Assembly (NCBI GenBank): GCA_964487255.1
Contig: CAZAQV010000005.1
Coordinates: 124,001 to 188,000, forward strand
Direction of reading: 5' to 3'
Length of the DNA: 64,000 bases
Origin: CAZAQV01 sp964487255
GTDB lineage: Bacteria; Myxococcota_A; Polyangia; Polyangiales; CAZAQV01
The notes beneath the pieces are model-generated. The model had not been told where the DNA came from. It ran no database searches and saw only the letters and a program-made list of their open reading frames with translations. Within the stretch, counting starts at the first letter, position 1. Each line of letters opens with the position of its first letter. The translations under genes were made by a program, and so were the position numbers. This document shows, one piece after another, positions 34,846-43,054 of the stretch.

Positions 34846-35110
34846 GTTGTTGTTACCTCCTCCGGGGATCCGGCGCCGCGTGAAGCGAGAGCTTTGGCGC
34901 AAGGGAGCGCGTCTCACTTCGTATGGTTGATGAGTGTCGCGACGTTCAAGTGTTTGAGGTGCCTCGCTGCGTCGCCGGATGACACAGCGCCACCCAGCAT
35001 TCGAAGCCAGACACGGTGAAGACATTGATAGCCCAGTGCTCCGGGCTGGCACCGTTGCCGGACAGGTCCGATCAACATCCATGCTTTGAGTATGGGGCCC
35101 CTTGCCCGCC

Positions 35111-35800
35111 TCACCAAGAAAAAAGTGAACTCTTGAGCAGGGAAGCCGTTTTTGGTGCAGCTTTTGGGCGACGAGCGAGGTGGGCTCGAAGCAGCGAAAG
35201 CGCCGCTGGATCGTCCACGTCGTACCAAGGGGGAAGAAATGACGTTTCGAATCCGGCATTTTTCAGTGCACGAAGTGTCTGCGCGCAGGTTGTGGGCTCG
35301 GACCAACCGACATCGTGTAGGGTGCCTCTTTTCCACGACGTGGCACCGATCAGGTAAAAGCCGCCGTCTGCGGCCGGCCCGAGCACCGCGTGCTTTCTGC
35401 CAGCCGGCTGTTGGAGCAGATCGTGAGCACGCGCGAGATAAGCGATCGGCAGACTCGGTGAGTCGCTGCCGATCACGACGGCACTGTGGTGCTTTTGCAG
35501 GCCAGTGATCAGCGCGTGCTCGATTCGAGCGCCGAGATCGACGCCCACTTGCGCACTTCGAGGCACGCTGAGTTCCGAGAAAAGCGCGTGCTCCAGGTCG
35601 CCCGCGACCAGCACCATCGGATGGAACTGTGGCAGCCGGGAGACCCGCTCCAGGCAGTCCAGGAAGAATGATTCCGCGAGTTTTGAGGCATTTTCGCGGC
35701 CTATCGCAGCTTGAAGGCGGGTCTTTGTCTCGCCCGGTACGGGTGCGCGTGTCATGATCGCCAGCGACGCTCTATTTATGTCTCTTCGACTACCGCTCAT
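35111..35800 (-). CDS. TIGR04282-type glycosyltransferase (DUF2064)
   Basis: 229 residues of the TIGR04282/DUF2064 family, GT-A-like nucleotidyl/glycosyl transferases. The family opener LAIMTRAPVPGETKTRLQ is present at residues 13-30, with VVIGSDSPSLPIAYLARAHDLL and GPAADGGFYLIG. The start codon at 35800 falls inside the first copy of the intergenic repeat near 35,776, and no better codon lies between it and the family match (ATG 35755 would cut into it). The substrate is unknown. Confidence 0.8.
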   Translation of the reverse strand: MSGSRRDINRASLAIMTRAPVPGETKTRLQAAIGRENASKLAESFFLDCLERVSRLPQFHPMVLVAGDLEHALFSELSVPRSAQVGVDLGARIEHALITGLQKHHSAVVIGSDSPSLPIAYLARAHDLLQQPAGRKHAVLGPAADGGFYLIGATSWKRGTLHDVGWSEPTTCAQTLRALKNAGFETSFLPPWYDVDDPAALSLLRAHLARRPKAAPKTASLLKSSLFSW

Positions 35801-35801
35801 G
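35776..35801 (+). repeat. Intergenic repeat unit 1 (TATGTCTCTTCGACTACCGC)
   Basis: First of three copies of a 26-base unit ending CTCATG; identical to unit 2 and 3 mismatches from unit 3. It overlaps the start codon of the glycosyltransferase on the opposite strand. Confidence 0.85.
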
Positions 35802-35859
35802 AATCACTCGGTGTGGAGATACCACACACTCGGATTCACCTCGCTCGTCTCATCGCGCT

Positions 35860-35885
35860 TTATGTCTCTTCGACTACCGCTCATG
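35860..35885 (+). repeat. Intergenic repeat unit 2
   Basis: Second copy of the 26-base unit, 84 bases after the first, followed by CTCTACCCTTGGCTCTTCGC. Confidence 0.85.
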
Positions 35886-35895
35886 CTCTACCCTT

Positions 35896-35972
35896 GGCTC
35901 TTCGCTAGAACTTTGTTCGGCCGAACGATTTGCATATAGCAAATCTCGACCTCGACAAAGACCACTCATCGC
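35896..35972 (+). repeat. Dispersed repeat element copy A, upstream of rimO
   Basis: Starts GGCTCTTCGCTAG, contains CTTTGTTCGGCCGAACG, then a hairpin GATTTGC-ATATA-GCAAATC (35927-35945), then ACAAAGACCACTCATCGC. Element B at 37459 has the same order, element C near 55,246-55,440 is inverted and expanded. Confidence 0.75.
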
Positions 35973-35975
35973 AAT

Positions 35976-36001
35976 CTATGTCTCCTCGACTACTGCTCAT
36001 G
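35976..36001 (+). repeat. Intergenic repeat unit 3
   Basis: Third copy, C/T substituted at 3 sites, followed by CTCTATCCTCGGCTCTTCGC; lies 64 bases before rimO. Confidence 0.8.
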
Positions 36002-36065
36002 CTCTATCCTCGGCTCTTCGCGACCTTTACCCTAGACTCGTTGCAACTCACGATAGGGCTCTGTA

Positions 36066-37457
36066 ATGTCTGATAAGCCGATCCATTTCGTCTCGCTCGG
36101 CTGCGCCAAGAACCGCGTCGACACCGAGGTGATGCTCGGTGTGAGCGAAGGAGAAGGCTACGTTTTCACCGATGATCCGACACAAGCCGAAGTGATTGTC
36201 GTCAACACCTGCGGCTTTATCGGTCCTGCCAAAGAAGAGTCGATCAACACCATCTTGGAGATGGGACAGCTCAAGGATCAGGGACGCTGCAAAAAGCTCG
36301 TTGTGACCGGTTGCTTATCGCAACGGTATCCCGAAGAGCTCGCGAAGGAGCTTCCAGAGGTCGATCACTTTCTTGGCTCAAGCGACATGCTCAAGCTCGG
36401 ACCCGTGCTTCGTGAGCAGTCGGCGCGGATGCTTGTGGGCAACCCCGCGGACTGGGTGATCGCTGCGACCGACCCGCGACGCCTTTCCGGATATACGCAC
36501 TCGGCGTTCATCAAGATCGCCGAGGGGTGCAACCGAACCTGTTCGTTCTGTGCCATCCCCTCGATTCGGGGAAAGCAGCGGAGTCGCCCCGTCCACGACA
36601 TCGTCGCCGAGGTTCGCGCCCTGGCTGAACGCGGCCTGCGCGAGGCGAACTTGGTCAGCCAAGACACGATCTCCTACGGTCGCGATCTGTCCGAGAGGTC
36701 AAGCCTCGCCACATTGCTCGAATCGCTTGCACAGATCGACACCCTCGAGTGGGTCCGTATCCACTATCTTTACCCTGAGAAGCTCGACCCGAAGCTCGTG
36801 GAGCTGCTGCGCGACCACCCGAAGGTGTTGCCGTATATCGACATGCCGCTTCAGCACGTGGCAGATGGCCAGTTGACACAAATGCGGCGCGGACACGGAG
36901 GAGAACGCATCTACCGCATCGTTGAGCGTCTCCGGGACACCTTGCCGGAGATGGTGTTTCGCACGACGTTTATTGTCGGTCATCCAGGTGAGACGCGAGC
37001 TGACTTTGACGCGCTGTGTGACTTTCTGCGTTGGGCTGAGTTCGATCACGTGGGTGTCTTCACGTACTCGCACGAAGAAGGCACGCGCAGCGGTGAGATG
37101 GACGACCTGGTTGATGAGACCGAAATCGAAGCACGCCAGCAAGAGCTGATGTCCATTCAGCGGGAGGTTTCCCACCGCAAGCTGCGCGCCATGATTGGCC
37201 GCGAGGAGCGAGTGCTCGTCGCCGGGCCTAGTGAAGAGATGCCGCTGCTGCGCGAGGGGCGTTGGTGGGGTCAAGCCCCAGAAGTCGATGGGCGTGTCTA
37301 TATCGCCAACGGCGAGCCCGCGTCGGGGAGCATGGCTCGCGTATTGATTCGAGAGGCCGGCGATTACGACCTGGTGGGCGACTTTGTCGCGGAAGATGGC
37401 TCGATCGACCTCCCACCCGGTGTCGAGCCCGTCCGCCGCCTTCCGCTGCTGTCTTGA
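36066..37457 (+). CDS. rimO: Ribosomal protein S12 methylthiotransferase RimO
   Basis: 463 residues, cytoplasmic radical-SAM enzyme that methylthiolates Asp of ribosomal protein S12. N-terminal UPF0004 domain with SLGCAKNRVDTE and the second and third cluster Cys in NTCGF and TGCLSQR, central radical-SAM domain with CNRTCSFCAIPSIRGKQRSR, and C-terminal TRAM-like domain (about 395-463). It is flanked on both sides by copies of the dispersed repeat (35896 and 37459), which is unusual for a housekeeping gene. Start ATG 36066. Confidence 0.97.
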   Translation: MSDKPIHFVSLGCAKNRVDTEVMLGVSEGEGYVFTDDPTQAEVIVVNTCGFIGPAKEESINTILEMGQLKDQGRCKKLVVTGCLSQRYPEELAKELPEVDHFLGSSDMLKLGPVLREQSARMLVGNPADWVIAATDPRRLSGYTHSAFIKIAEGCNRTCSFCAIPSIRGKQRSRPVHDIVAEVRALAERGLREANLVSQDTISYGRDLSERSSLATLLESLAQIDTLEWVRIHYLYPEKLDPKLVELLRDHPKVLPYIDMPLQHVADGQLTQMRRGHGGERIYRIVERLRDTLPEMVFRTTFIVGHPGETRADFDALCDFLRWAEFDHVGVFTYSHEEGTRSGEMDDLVDETEIEARQQELMSIQREVSHRKLRAMIGREERVLVAGPSEEMPLLREGRWWGQAPEVDGRVYIANGEPASGSMARVLIREAGDYDLVGDFVAEDGSIDLPPGVEPVRRLPLLS

Positions 37458-37458
37458 T

Positions 37459-37536
37459 GGCTCTTCGCTAGGCTTTGTCCCGAACGATCGATTTGCAGTT
37501 AGCAAATCGCGTTCTCCTTCAAAGACCGCTCATCGC
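37459..37536 (+). repeat. Dispersed repeat element copy B, downstream of rimO
   Basis: GGCTCTTCGCTAG followed by GCTTTGTCCCGAACGATCG, a hairpin CGATTTGC-AGTTA-GCAAATCG (37489-37509), then CAAAGACCGCTCATCGC. Same orientation and module order as copy A. A further GGCTCTTCG is at 37543. Confidence 0.75.
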
Positions 37537-37591
37537 GGTTGACGGCTCTTCGTTGACCGGGAGCCGGCTCGCCTTATACTCTTGGGTACCT

Positions 37592-37897
37592 ATGGCAACG
37601 TATATCACCGAGGACTGCATTAACTGTGGCGCGTGCGAGCCCGAGTGCCCAAACGACGCCATCAGTGAAGGGGACGATATCTACGTTATCGACCCGAACT
37701 TGTGCACGGAGTGCGTCGGGTTCTTTGACCACGAGGCCTGTCAGGCAGTGTGTCCGGTCGAGTGTTGCCTGCCCAACCCTGAGATTCGCGAAGAGGAGCC
37801 GCAGCTCGCCAAGCGCGCCCTTGAGCTTCACCCCGACGATGGAGAGCTCAAGGAGCGAATCGAGTCGGGCGATTTTCCTTCACGTTTCCGGCAATAG
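37592..37897 (+). CDS. YfhL-type 2[4Fe-4S] ferredoxin
   Basis: 101 residues, a small electron carrier. CINCGACEPECP binds the first cluster; CTECVGFFDHEACQAVCP with its eight-residue insertion marks the second cluster as the YfhL/Alvin type. The tail is acidic (LELHPDDGELKERIES). ATG 37592 is the family start; the frame upstream to 37475 crosses the repeat. Its electron partner is not in the immediate context. Confidence 0.94.
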   Translation: MATYITEDCINCGACEPECPNDAISEGDDIYVIDPNLCTECVGFFDHEACQAVCPVECCLPNPEIREEEPQLAKRALELHPDDGELKERIESGDFPSRFRQ

Positions 37898-37910
37898 ATA
37901 TCTCCGAAAA

Positions 37911-38609
37911 ATGTGGACTCAACGGTTGCGCCACTGGGTGCCACTCACCTGCCTCTTGCTGCAGGCATGTATGTCTGCCGCGCCAACGCTGAGCGCGGGT
38001 GGTCTTACGCCGGCAGGGCGCACCGACCTTGCGCTTGGTGGTGCGAGCACCTTGCCGACGGCGCCTCGCTCTATCGCCCAACGCGAGGACATGTCTGCGG
38101 CGGCAAGTGTCATTCCCCATTTATCATTGCGACATGGCCTACGGGTTTTCGATGACGCCGATTGGCGCAGCGCGCCGGCGGACTTAGACCTGACGCTCGT
38201 CATCATGCCGGGCTACGGCGTGGGCGCGGCGCGTCTAGCGCTGTGGGAAGAGCGAGGTAGCACCAGCCGATACGCGTTTGTGGGCGGAGTCAGTCTCGAA
38301 GGCGGCGTACTCGGCGATCGAGCGAGGGATCTGCAGCCTGCTTTCGGCGCGCGCATTCCCTTCGCGTTCACCGCCTCAATCGGGTCGGTCGTCGAGGGCT
38401 GGCTTGGGGCACAGGCGATCGCGGTCTACGTTGCGGATGGCGACGCTTCGAGCATTTTCGGTGCGAGCGTTTTCGCTGGTCTGGCTGCCGGACTTCGCAA
38501 CGTTCACGCTCTTTTTGAGATCCAGGGCGGCCCACTCTCCTCGGAGTGGTTCTCTGGGCCTTGGCGCTGGCACTGGACGCCGAGTTTTTCCCTCCGCTAC
38601 CGTCTCTGA
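37911..38609 (+). CDS. Lipoprotein with beta-barrel-like body
   Basis: 232 residues from ATG 37911. Signal with lipobox LLLQAC (Cys20). The body is Gly/Ala-rich with alternating strands (LDLTLVIMPGYGVGAARLALWEER, YAFVGGVSLEGGVLGDRARD, LRNVHALFEIQGGPLSSEWFSG) and ends with an aromatic-rich WHWTPSFSLRYRL, resembling the last strand of an outer membrane beta-barrel. Not a named family. It overlaps the next gene by 13 bases at the 3' ends (convergent). Confidence 0.65.
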   Translation: MWTQRLRHWVPLTCLLLQACMSAAPTLSAGGLTPAGRTDLALGGASTLPTAPRSIAQREDMSAAASVIPHLSLRHGLRVFDDADWRSAPADLDLTLVIMPGYGVGAARLALWEERGSTSRYAFVGGVSLEGGVLGDRARDLQPAFGARIPFAFTASIGSVVEGWLGAQAIAVYVADGDASSIFGASVFAGLAAGLRNVHALFEIQGGPLSSEWFSGPWRWHWTPSFSLRYRL

Positions 38610-39235
38610 GGACCTGGCGCCCGAACCTCGATCGGGACTACGACCGCATCGTTGATCGATAAGCCGCTAAACGACCAATTTTTGGCAGCACGAAGGAAGC
38701 ACTGGGCCAATGCGTTTCCCCTCACGGTGTTTCGCGCGATGCGTACCGAACGAACCACGCCACGACGGTCGATTGTCATTTCGAGTCCGACTTCACCATG
38801 TAGGGTATCCGACGGCTGTCCAAGATCGGCGAGGCACACATCCAAAGAAGTGCGCCGACGCCGCGCGATATGACCTATCAACTCGTTCGTTTGAGCGTCG
38901 GCTCCCTGCACCCGTCCGATTACAATTCGAGGATTGATCGGGCCGAGTCGAGCCTCCCCCTGATCGCGACCCTCTGCGCCAACCTTTGGGTCCGTGTCGC
39001 TGACCTTTATCGGGCCTTTCTCGCGATCTTCGACGCCAGTGGGGGCTGCAGTGGCTCCCGCGGCGTCGTCGCGTAGGGCTGCGGGATATTCTGCTTTTTC
39101 CGGTGCAGACGGAGTTGTCTCTGCGTCTGGCTTTCTGGTGGAGGGTGGGGGGCCGCCGCAACTCATCAGCATAAAGAGGCCAACGAGAGCCCAATGTTGG
39201 AGTTGAAGAACAAGGGACACGCTCTCTGATATCAC
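38597..39235 (-). CDS. Lipoprotein with AgmX/PglI-like C-terminal domain
   Basis: 212 residues from GTG 39235. The signal has the lipobox MLMSC. An acidic Pro/Thr/Ala linker follows, then a domain (about 120-212) like the C-terminal domain of the two GltJ-like proteins: IARRRRTSLDVCLADLGQ, LHGEVGLEMTIDRRGVVRSVRIARN, AQCFLRAAKNWSF with the two conserved Cys. Unlike those it has no zinc ribbon, GYF domain or internal helix. Probably the outer-envelope version of the same fold. Convergent overlap of 13 bases with the preceding lipoprotein gene. Confidence 0.75.
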   Translation of the reverse strand: MISESVSLVLQLQHWALVGLFMLMSCGGPPPSTRKPDAETTPSAPEKAEYPAALRDDAAGATAAPTGVEDREKGPIKVSDTDPKVGAEGRDQGEARLGPINPRIVIGRVQGADAQTNELIGHIARRRRTSLDVCLADLGQPSDTLHGEVGLEMTIDRRGVVRSVRIARNTVRGNALAQCFLRAAKNWSFSGLSINDAVVVPIEVRAPGPQRR

Positions 39236-39305
39236 GAATGGCTTGGGTATCTCGAGTGGCGAAGCTTGCGATTCGAGGTCTTCCAGAGCACGATCGTTGC
39301 AAATT

Positions 39306-40115
39306 ATGAATCGCGTAGCTGTTATTCAAATGAACTCTACTGGGGACGTTGACCGCAATCTCGGACAGGCCGACGAGCTTGTTTCGGTCGCAGCAAGTGA
39401 GGGCGCGAAACTCATCGCGTTACCGGAGTGCTTCGCCTACCTTGGTCGCGAAGAGGGCAAGCTGGAACTGGTCGAGCCACTGCCGGAGGGGGGCCCGATC
39501 TTAGAGCGCTGCCAAAGCTGGGCAAGACAGCATCGCGTGGAGCTTGTGCTCGGCGGCTTCTGGGAACGCGGCGCGGACCCGAAGCACTGCCGTAACGCGA
39601 GCGTCCTCTTGCGCGCAGACGGTTCGGTAGGCGCAATCTATCGCAAGATCCACCTCTTCGACGTCGACCTACCCGATGGCACGCGCGTGATGGAGTCGGA
39701 CACGCAGGAACCAGGTAATGAGATCGTGGTTGCAGAGACTGCGGTGGGAAAAGTCGGGCTTTCCATTTGCTACGATGTTCGCTTCCCCGAGCTGTACCGC
39801 AAGTTGGTCGATGCGGGAGCAACCATCCTCTCCGTGCCGGCGGCTTTTACAGCAACCACTGGCAAGGCGCACTGGCATACGCTGCTGCGCGCGCGCGCCA
39901 TTGAGTCACAATGCTTTTTGATGGCGGCTGCACAGGTGGGGCATCACTTTGGCAAACGTTACTCGTTCGGGCATGCGCAAATCATCGACCCGTGGGGAGA
40001 GGTTCTCGCCAAATGCGACGGCGAAGGCCCTGGTTATGCGGTTGCCAACCTCGACTTCGATCGCCTCGAAGAAGTGCGCCGCACCCTCCCTGCTCTCAAA
40101 CACCGCCGCCTCTGA
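39306..40115 (+). CDS. Nit1-type carbon-nitrogen hydrolase, probable deaminated-glutathione amidase
   Basis: 269 residues of the nitrilase superfamily. The catalytic Glu (ALPECFAYLG), Lys (AIYRKIHLFDVDLPDGTR) and Cys (GLSICYDVRFPELYRKL) are all present. The strict YRKIHLFDVD and the SICYDVRFPELYR context are those of Nit1, the deaminated-glutathione amidase that repairs a transaminase side product; other amidase roles remain possible. Start ATG 39306 (MNRVAVIQMNSTGD) fits the family. Confidence 0.92.
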   Translation: MNRVAVIQMNSTGDVDRNLGQADELVSVAASEGAKLIALPECFAYLGREEGKLELVEPLPEGGPILERCQSWARQHRVELVLGGFWERGADPKHCRNASVLLRADGSVGAIYRKIHLFDVDLPDGTRVMESDTQEPGNEIVVAETAVGKVGLSICYDVRFPELYRKLVDAGATILSVPAAFTATTGKAHWHTLLRARAIESQCFLMAAAQVGHHFGKRYSFGHAQIIDPWGEVLAKCDGEGPGYAVANLDFDRLEEVRRTLPALKHRRL

Positions 40116-40263
40116 TCTGCGCTCAGGAGTGAGTTGTGAACAGGTGACCGGTCCTTTGTGATCTGCTGTTCACGAACGCCCCGAGAGCGAAAAGAAGGGT
40201 TCTTATTATAGAGCTTCTTGCTCGCCAAACCTGGCATATAGTTTGCTACATCACCCTACACTT
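40116..40263 (+). promoter_or_regulatory. Intergenic region with hairpin and possible promoter
   Basis: GTGAACAG at 40136 and its complement at 40166-40173 form an 8-base-pair stem over a 22-base loop, possibly ending the amidase transcript. A TATAGT at 40237-40242 with TTCTTG 16 bases upstream could be the promoter of the lipoprotein gene at 40264, but would leave a leader of only a few tens of bases. Confidence 0.3.
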
Positions 40264-41466
40264 ATGTCGAGATTGATTCCTTTTTCATTACGCGGCGCCG
40301 TACTTGTTGCTGTGGTGTCTGGGTGTGGCTCCGACCGAGAGCCCATCACTGACGAGGCCGGCTTCGGTTCTTCGTTCCTTGATGCCGCAACGGTAGAAGG
40401 GTCGATCTCTGTGGATGGACACATCGCCCCAGACGCAAGTCGCGACGGCGAAGGTGGGTCCGCTGAGAGCAAGTGCGAGCTGGAGCAGGCCATTTCCATT
40501 GGTACGCCGGTCCTTGGCCTCTGGACCGACCTCGTTGCCCATCGTGGCGATTTGTACCTCATGGCGACGAGCGAACTCGGCAAGGCGAGTCTTTGGCGCG
40601 TATCGGCAGAAGGCGCGCCGCTTAAGTCGACCACAATCGATGCTTCGCAGCATTTTTCTTTGGCATCATCGGAGGGAGATCTCCTCGTGGTTTCCCACCA
40701 AAACGGAGATCTGCTTGTTCGGTGGTACAACCAAGATCTCATTGAGGTCAGAAAAGAGACGATCGTAGGGGCCGATCCATACGATCATTACTTGCGACCT
40801 CGGGCGCTCGAGTCCGCAGGCGAGACATACGTACTCTTCGCACGGCAAAGAGAGGGCGAAGCCTATTTTGAAGAGTTATGGATGACGGCGGTACTCGAAG
40901 GAGGTCTACTTGAACCAACGCTTCTGTCGGAAGTCGACGGCACAGAGGTCGATGACTTTGAGATATTCGAGCTAGAAGATGGACGGGTTATCGCAACCTG
41001 GGAAACCGAATCGAGCGTGTCATTTGTCCAACTCGATGGGGAAAAGCAAACATTGCTGGAGCAGATGGTCAGTATGTCAGCAAGCACCCAGAGCTTTGAC
41101 GCTCTCGCTATCGGAAACCAGGTCGTTCTCGCGGGTTCGTGGGCGGTGTCTGGCTCTGGTGTTTCCGGAAACGAGTTGAACCTCGCGCGGGTTTCATTCG
41201 ACGGGCTCGAGCCGCTCAAGAAAGTGCTTAACCCTAGGCACCGACCGTTTCTGACGGCTGGAGCAGATGGGTTTTGGATAGCGACACAGCGGGAACTCAG
41301 TCGCTTTAGCCCCGAACTAGCTCAGATTGGTGACAGTATCTGGCTAACCGAAGGCAGTGGCACCGTACGTGGTACTGCCTCGATCAATAACGACCTCTGG
41401 ATTACGTTCGCGACCGGCAACACGGGAACACGACAGAACTGGCTTCAACGCGTGCGCTGCAACTAG
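40264..41466 (+). CDS. Lipoprotein of unknown function, possibly beta-propeller
   Basis: 400 residues. Signal AVLVAVVSGC, an Asp/Ala/Ser-rich linker, then a long domain of repeated strand-like segments with recurring patterns such as GDLYLMATSELGKASLWRVS, EGDLLVVSHQNGDLLVRW, DGRVIATWETESSVSFV, and NNDLWITFATGNTGT. The periodicity (about 45-50 residues, Trp/Asp/Gly at strand ends) suits a beta-propeller. No family recognised. It converges on the FHA-GGDEF gene, with two hairpins between. Confidence 0.7.
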   Translation: MSRLIPFSLRGAVLVAVVSGCGSDREPITDEAGFGSSFLDAATVEGSISVDGHIAPDASRDGEGGSAESKCELEQAISIGTPVLGLWTDLVAHRGDLYLMATSELGKASLWRVSAEGAPLKSTTIDASQHFSLASSEGDLLVVSHQNGDLLVRWYNQDLIEVRKETIVGADPYDHYLRPRALESAGETYVLFARQREGEAYFEELWMTAVLEGGLLEPTLLSEVDGTEVDDFEIFELEDGRVIATWETESSVSFVQLDGEKQTLLEQMVSMSASTQSFDALAIGNQVVLAGSWAVSGSGVSGNELNLARVSFDGLEPLKKVLNPRHRPFLTAGADGFWIATQRELSRFSPELAQIGDSIWLTEGSGTVRGTASINNDLWITFATGNTGTRQNWLQRVRCN

Positions 41467-41488
41467 TCACTGAACGGAGAACTTGTGT

Positions 41489-41556
41489 CTGAGGGGAGTG
41501 TTCCCCTCAGGAGAAATCAGAGATTTGTGATGTGCTATTTGCACATCTGCAAATCT
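41489..41556. terminator. Two tandem hairpins between convergent genes
   Basis: First CTGAGGGGA/TCCCCTCAG with a 4-base loop (41489-41510); second AGATTTGTGATGTGC, TATTT loop, GCACATCTGCAAATCT (41521-41556). The second touches the stop codon of the opposite gene. The TATTT loop and a Gly-Cys-rich closing pair also occur in the hairpin at 55390. Confidence 0.55.
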
Positions 41557-42476
41557 CAGGGATTCGCGTGGACGCAGCGGTTGCGACCGCTCTCTTTGGC
41601 CGAGTATAGCGCTTCGTCACAGGCCTTGAGCAGCGCGGCCGGCGAATCAAACGGGATGTTTCCGTGGTTGGTTGCAATCCCAATACTCACGGTGACCTTG
41701 AGCACTTTGCCTTCACCGACCGGGACGCTCATGCTCTCGACGCGGCGACGAATACGCTCGGCGAGCATCAAGGCATTGGCGCCAGAGATGCCACGGGTGA
41801 TCACTGAAAACTCTTCGCCGCCGTATCGTGCGACGACATCTTCGGTGCGCACCAGGCCCGTCAGTGTCTCGCCCAATGCCCGCAGCACCGCGTCGCCTGC
41901 AGGGTGACCATGTTCGTCGTTGACCGCTTTGAAGTGGTCGACATCGAGCAGCATTACTGAAAGCGGTGCCCCGTGCCGAACTGCGTACGCGAACTCCGCG
42001 CCGAGTTGGTTGTCGAGGTGCCGTCGGTTGTGCACGCCAGTGAGCGGGTCACGTACCGTGGACTCGTAAAGCGTCTTGGATTGCTTTTGCTCTTGTTCGT
42101 CTTGGAGCGTCACGCGCAGCAACGTGCTCTGGCCAATCTGAATGCGGTCGCCGTCTTTGACCTGCACCGACTTTACCACGGGCTGACCTGCGACATACGT
42201 TCCGTTGGTGCTTCCAAGGTCTTCGACAAACCAGCCGTCGCCACTACGAAAGACGCGCGCATGTTGGCGAGACAAACCGCCGTCATCGATGCGGGCTGAT
42301 GCGTTTCGCCCGCGACCCAAGACCGCTTCATTGCCCTCGACGGTAATCATACGCCCGGGTGTTGGCCCGGCGAGGATCACGAGCGTGCAACGGTCACGCT
42401 GCGGTGCCCGTAGCTGTCCCAGCATTGGGCTGCGCACGATCTCAGTGCTTTCGTCTTCCTCGGAATCGAAGTCCAC
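41556..42476 (-). CDS. FHA-GGDEF diguanylate cyclase
   Basis: 306 residues from GTG 42476. N-terminal FHA domain (about 30-125): GRGRNASARIDDGGLSRQHARV, GDGWFVEDLGSTNGTYVAG, which binds phosphothreonine peptides. C-terminal GGDEF domain (about 140-306) with DPLTGVHNRRHL and the active GGEEF site; RTED lies five residues before it, an intact I-site. Soluble. Suggests activation by a Ser/Thr kinase of this organism. Last gene of the minus-strand operon that starts at 45603; 36 bases after hpt. Confidence 0.94.
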   Translation of the reverse strand: MDFDSEEDESTEIVRSPMLGQLRAPQRDRCTLVILAGPTPGRMITVEGNEAVLGRGRNASARIDDGGLSRQHARVFRSGDGWFVEDLGSTNGTYVAGQPVVKSVQVKDGDRIQIGQSTLLRVTLQDEQEQKQSKTLYESTVRDPLTGVHNRRHLDNQLGAEFAYAVRHGAPLSVMLLDVDHFKAVNDEHGHPAGDAVLRALGETLTGLVRTEDVVARYGGEEFSVITRGISGANALMLAERIRRRVESMSVPVGEGKVLKVTVSIGIATNHGNIPFDSPAALLKACDEALYSAKESGRNRCVHANP

Positions 42477-42512
42477 TCCTCGTGAGTATATCGGATTGGT
42501 TTCCGAAGATCA

Positions 42513-43046
42513 CTAGTGTTGTCCAGGGTTATTGAGAACTCCCACGTGGGGCAGATTCCGGTATTTTCCGTCGAAATCGAGGCCGTATCCGACCACGAAC
42601 ACGTCCTCGATGGTGAAGCCGAGGTAATCGATCGGCACGTGGACCGTGGCCCGGGCCGGCTTGTGGAGTAGGGAGGCCACGCGGATTGAGGCCGGCGCAC
42701 GGGTTGTCAGGTTCTGCAGCAGGTACTTCATCGTGAGCCCGGTATCGACGATATCCTCAACGACCACGACGTGTTTGCCTTCGATAGGCTTGGACAGATC
42801 GCTCGTGATCTGAACGACGCCCGTCGACTTCGAGCCTACATACGAACGCAGGCCGAGAAAATCGATCTCCATGGGCATGGTGATGGCTCTGGCAAGGTCC
42901 GCCACGAACATGAAACTACCCTTTAGAACCGGGATAATAACAAGCTCCTTGCCCTCGTAATCCTTAGAAATTTCCGCACCCAGCTCGCGGACGCGGTTCG
43001 CGATGCTCTGAGCATCGATCAGCGTACTGATGTTCGCTTCGGCCAT
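42513..43046 (-). CDS. hpt: Hypoxanthine phosphoribosyltransferase
   Basis: 177 residues, cytosolic purine-salvage enzyme converting hypoxanthine or guanine to nucleotides. Complete: PVLKGSFMFVADLAR, the PRPP loop VVVVEDIVDTGLTMKYLL, and the C-terminal YLGFTIEDVFVVGYGLDFDGKYRN. It lies 8 bases after the SctT/FliR gene, in the middle of an operon that otherwise deals with envelope and signalling. Confidence 0.96.
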   Translation of the reverse strand: MAEANISTLIDAQSIANRVRELGAEISKDYEGKELVIIPVLKGSFMFVADLARAITMPMEIDFLGLRSYVGSKSTGVVQITSDLSKPIEGKHVVVVEDIVDTGLTMKYLLQNLTTRAPASIRVASLLHKPARATVHVPIDYLGFTIEDVFVVGYGLDFDGKYRNLPHVGVLNNPGQH

Positions 43047-43054
43047 GCCCTCAT

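Noticed and set aside
34867..35259. A 150-residue minus-strand frame over 34,792-35,259
   Set aside because: Its first half is a shadow of the glycosyltransferase gene and the rest has no codon bias; only the last 17 codons have a ribosome site.
35776..36001. Three spaced 26-base repeats as a small CRISPR
   Set aside because: Only three units, unequal spacing (84 and 116), mismatches in the third, no cas genes and the units hold stop-like coding for a neighbouring gene.
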